Of a stretch of 46,369 nt of DNA, positions 45,891 to 46,369 are shown piece after piece; the first letter of the stretch is position 1, and the number at the start of each line of letters is the position of its first letter. Position numbers and translations under genes: made by a program. The notes under the pieces are model-generated. The model was given only the letters and a program-made list of their open reading frames with translations, was not told the origin of the DNA and ran no database searches. The stretch is taken from assembly GCF_005063415.1 (NCBI RefSeq), contig NZ_SUEG01000012.1, forward strand, positions 1 through 46,369. The letters are read 5' to 3'. The DNA is from Mesorhizobium sp. Lineage in GTDB: Bacteria; Pseudomonadota; Alphaproteobacteria; Rhizobiales; Rhizobiaceae.

Positions 45891-46369
45891 CAGCCCTGCT
45901 CGCTCCTGTCGAGAACCGGCTGGAACTGTTCGGTGGCCTTCTTCAGCTCCGCGGCGGGATCGGCGCCGGCAATCATGTTGGTCAACGCCACCCCATAAAT
46001 GTCGCGGAATTCCGTGACGGGGATGATAACCGGCAGCGCCAGCCGGCTGATATTGCCCGAGCCGACCACGGCATCGAGCCAGCTTGCCGGCATGGTGACG
46101 CCTTCGCGCACCTTGGGATCCTCCAGCACGGATTTGCGGAACGGAACACCGGCGCCGGCCTGCAACAGCCGCGCGCCCATGGCTGGTGATACCGCCCACT
46201 GGCAGAACAGATAGGCGGCCTCCTTCTTCTCGCTGGCGGCGGCAACGCCAATCCCGTCGCCGAAGGTACCCGAGGCATGCGCCTTGGGACCCTTGGGCAT
46301 CACGCCATAACCGACCTTGCCGACCACCCTCGATTTTTCCGGATTTTCCATCGGCGGGGCAAAACCCAC
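45890..46369 (-). CDS. sugar ABC transporter substrate-binding protein, C-terminal part
   Basis: The last ~159 codons of an extracellular solute-binding protein; the 5' part lies beyond the window end. Seen: VGYGVMPKGPKAHASGTFGD, GIGVAAASEKKEAAYLFCQW and a typical CUT1 end (ALTNMIAGADPAAELKKATE, QFQPVLDRSEQG). Periplasmic in the full-length form. First visible gene of the binding protein-permease-permease-ATPase operon; the sugar cannot be read from this fragment. Confidence 0.9.
   Translation of the reverse strand: MGFAPPMENPEKSRVVGKVGYGVMPKGPKAHASGTFGDGIGVAAASEKKEAAYLFCQWAVSPAMGARLLQAGAGVPFRKSVLEDPKVREGVTMPASWLDAVVGSGNISRLALPVIIPVTEFRDIYGVALTNMIAGADPAAELKKATEQFQPVLDRSEQG

Noticed and set aside
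44950..46000. Long plus-strand frame 44985-45998 rich in His/Asp/Gln
   Set aside because: Antisense of the MalF-type permease; same composition artefact as over dctM.

Overview
The window looks like accessory DNA from a high-GC alphaproteobacterium of the Rhizobiales, most likely Mesorhizobium or a close relative. This is inferred from gene content: a thiCOSGED operon behind a TPP riboswitch, a panBC pair, a TRAP/sugar-ABC/GntR catabolic block, a rhizobial-type DUF3363 relaxase, and many short gene remnants. No rRNA, tRNA, CRISPR array, intact transposase or nod/nif gene was seen. Vitamin operons beside a relaxase and gene scars suggest a plasmid or an integrative symbiosis-type island rather than core chromosome, but the replicon cannot be proved from this window.

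Layout. (1) 1-5 kb is sparse: a LuxR-type regulator, a collagen-like lipoprotein, a DUF4145 protein and small hypotheticals, with a dispersed repeat of about 73 nt. (2) 5-13.4 kb is a signalling region: an AraC regulator, a GGDEF-EAL protein, then a tightly coupled run of a degenerate GHKL-like protein, a STAS-methyltransferase fusion, a membrane PP2C phosphatase (Cache-HAMP-SpoIIE), an intact anti-sigma-like ATPase and a STAS protein. This resembles an RsbU/RsbW/RsbV or SiaABC partner-switching system. It contains two ATPase+STAS pairs: one with intact motifs, and one in which both the ATP-binding G box and the STAS serine are lost and a SAM methyltransferase is fused on. It is the most novel element here. 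(3) 13.6-14.8 kb is decayed: a LigD-type ligase domain with Asn in place of the catalytic Lys and no OB fold, then a frameshifted phage terminase tail. (4) 15.0-17.8 kb encodes an OmpR-type response regulator and a hybrid PAS histidine kinase, overlapping by 4 nt.

(5) 18.1-27.5 kb holds vitamin genes: panB-panC on the minus strand, a Fic AMP-transferase with an inhibitory motif, and the TPP-riboswitch-controlled thiC-thiO-thiS-thiG-thiE-thiD operon, in which most genes overlap. Together these make pantothenate and both halves of thiamine phosphate. (6) 27.5-32.3 kb has small ORFs, a lipoprotein, a peroxiredoxin-like protein, an internal scrap of an amino-acid ABC permease and an orphan relaxase.

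(7) 32.4-38.5 kb is a minus-strand operon, gntR-dctP-dctQ-dctM-polyol dehydrogenase, for uptake and oxidation of an acid sugar or similar substrate, plus an EamA exporter. (8) 38.7-41 kb has a GFA-family protein and truncated genes (adenylate-cyclase TPR tail, VOC tail, LLM head joined to an ABC ATPase tail) beside a second FCD-type GntR regulator. (9) 41-46.4 kb has a GntR/UTRA regulator with a Gfo/Idh/MocA oxidoreductase, converging on a sugar ABC operon (binding protein cut by the window end, two permeases, UgpC-type ATPase).
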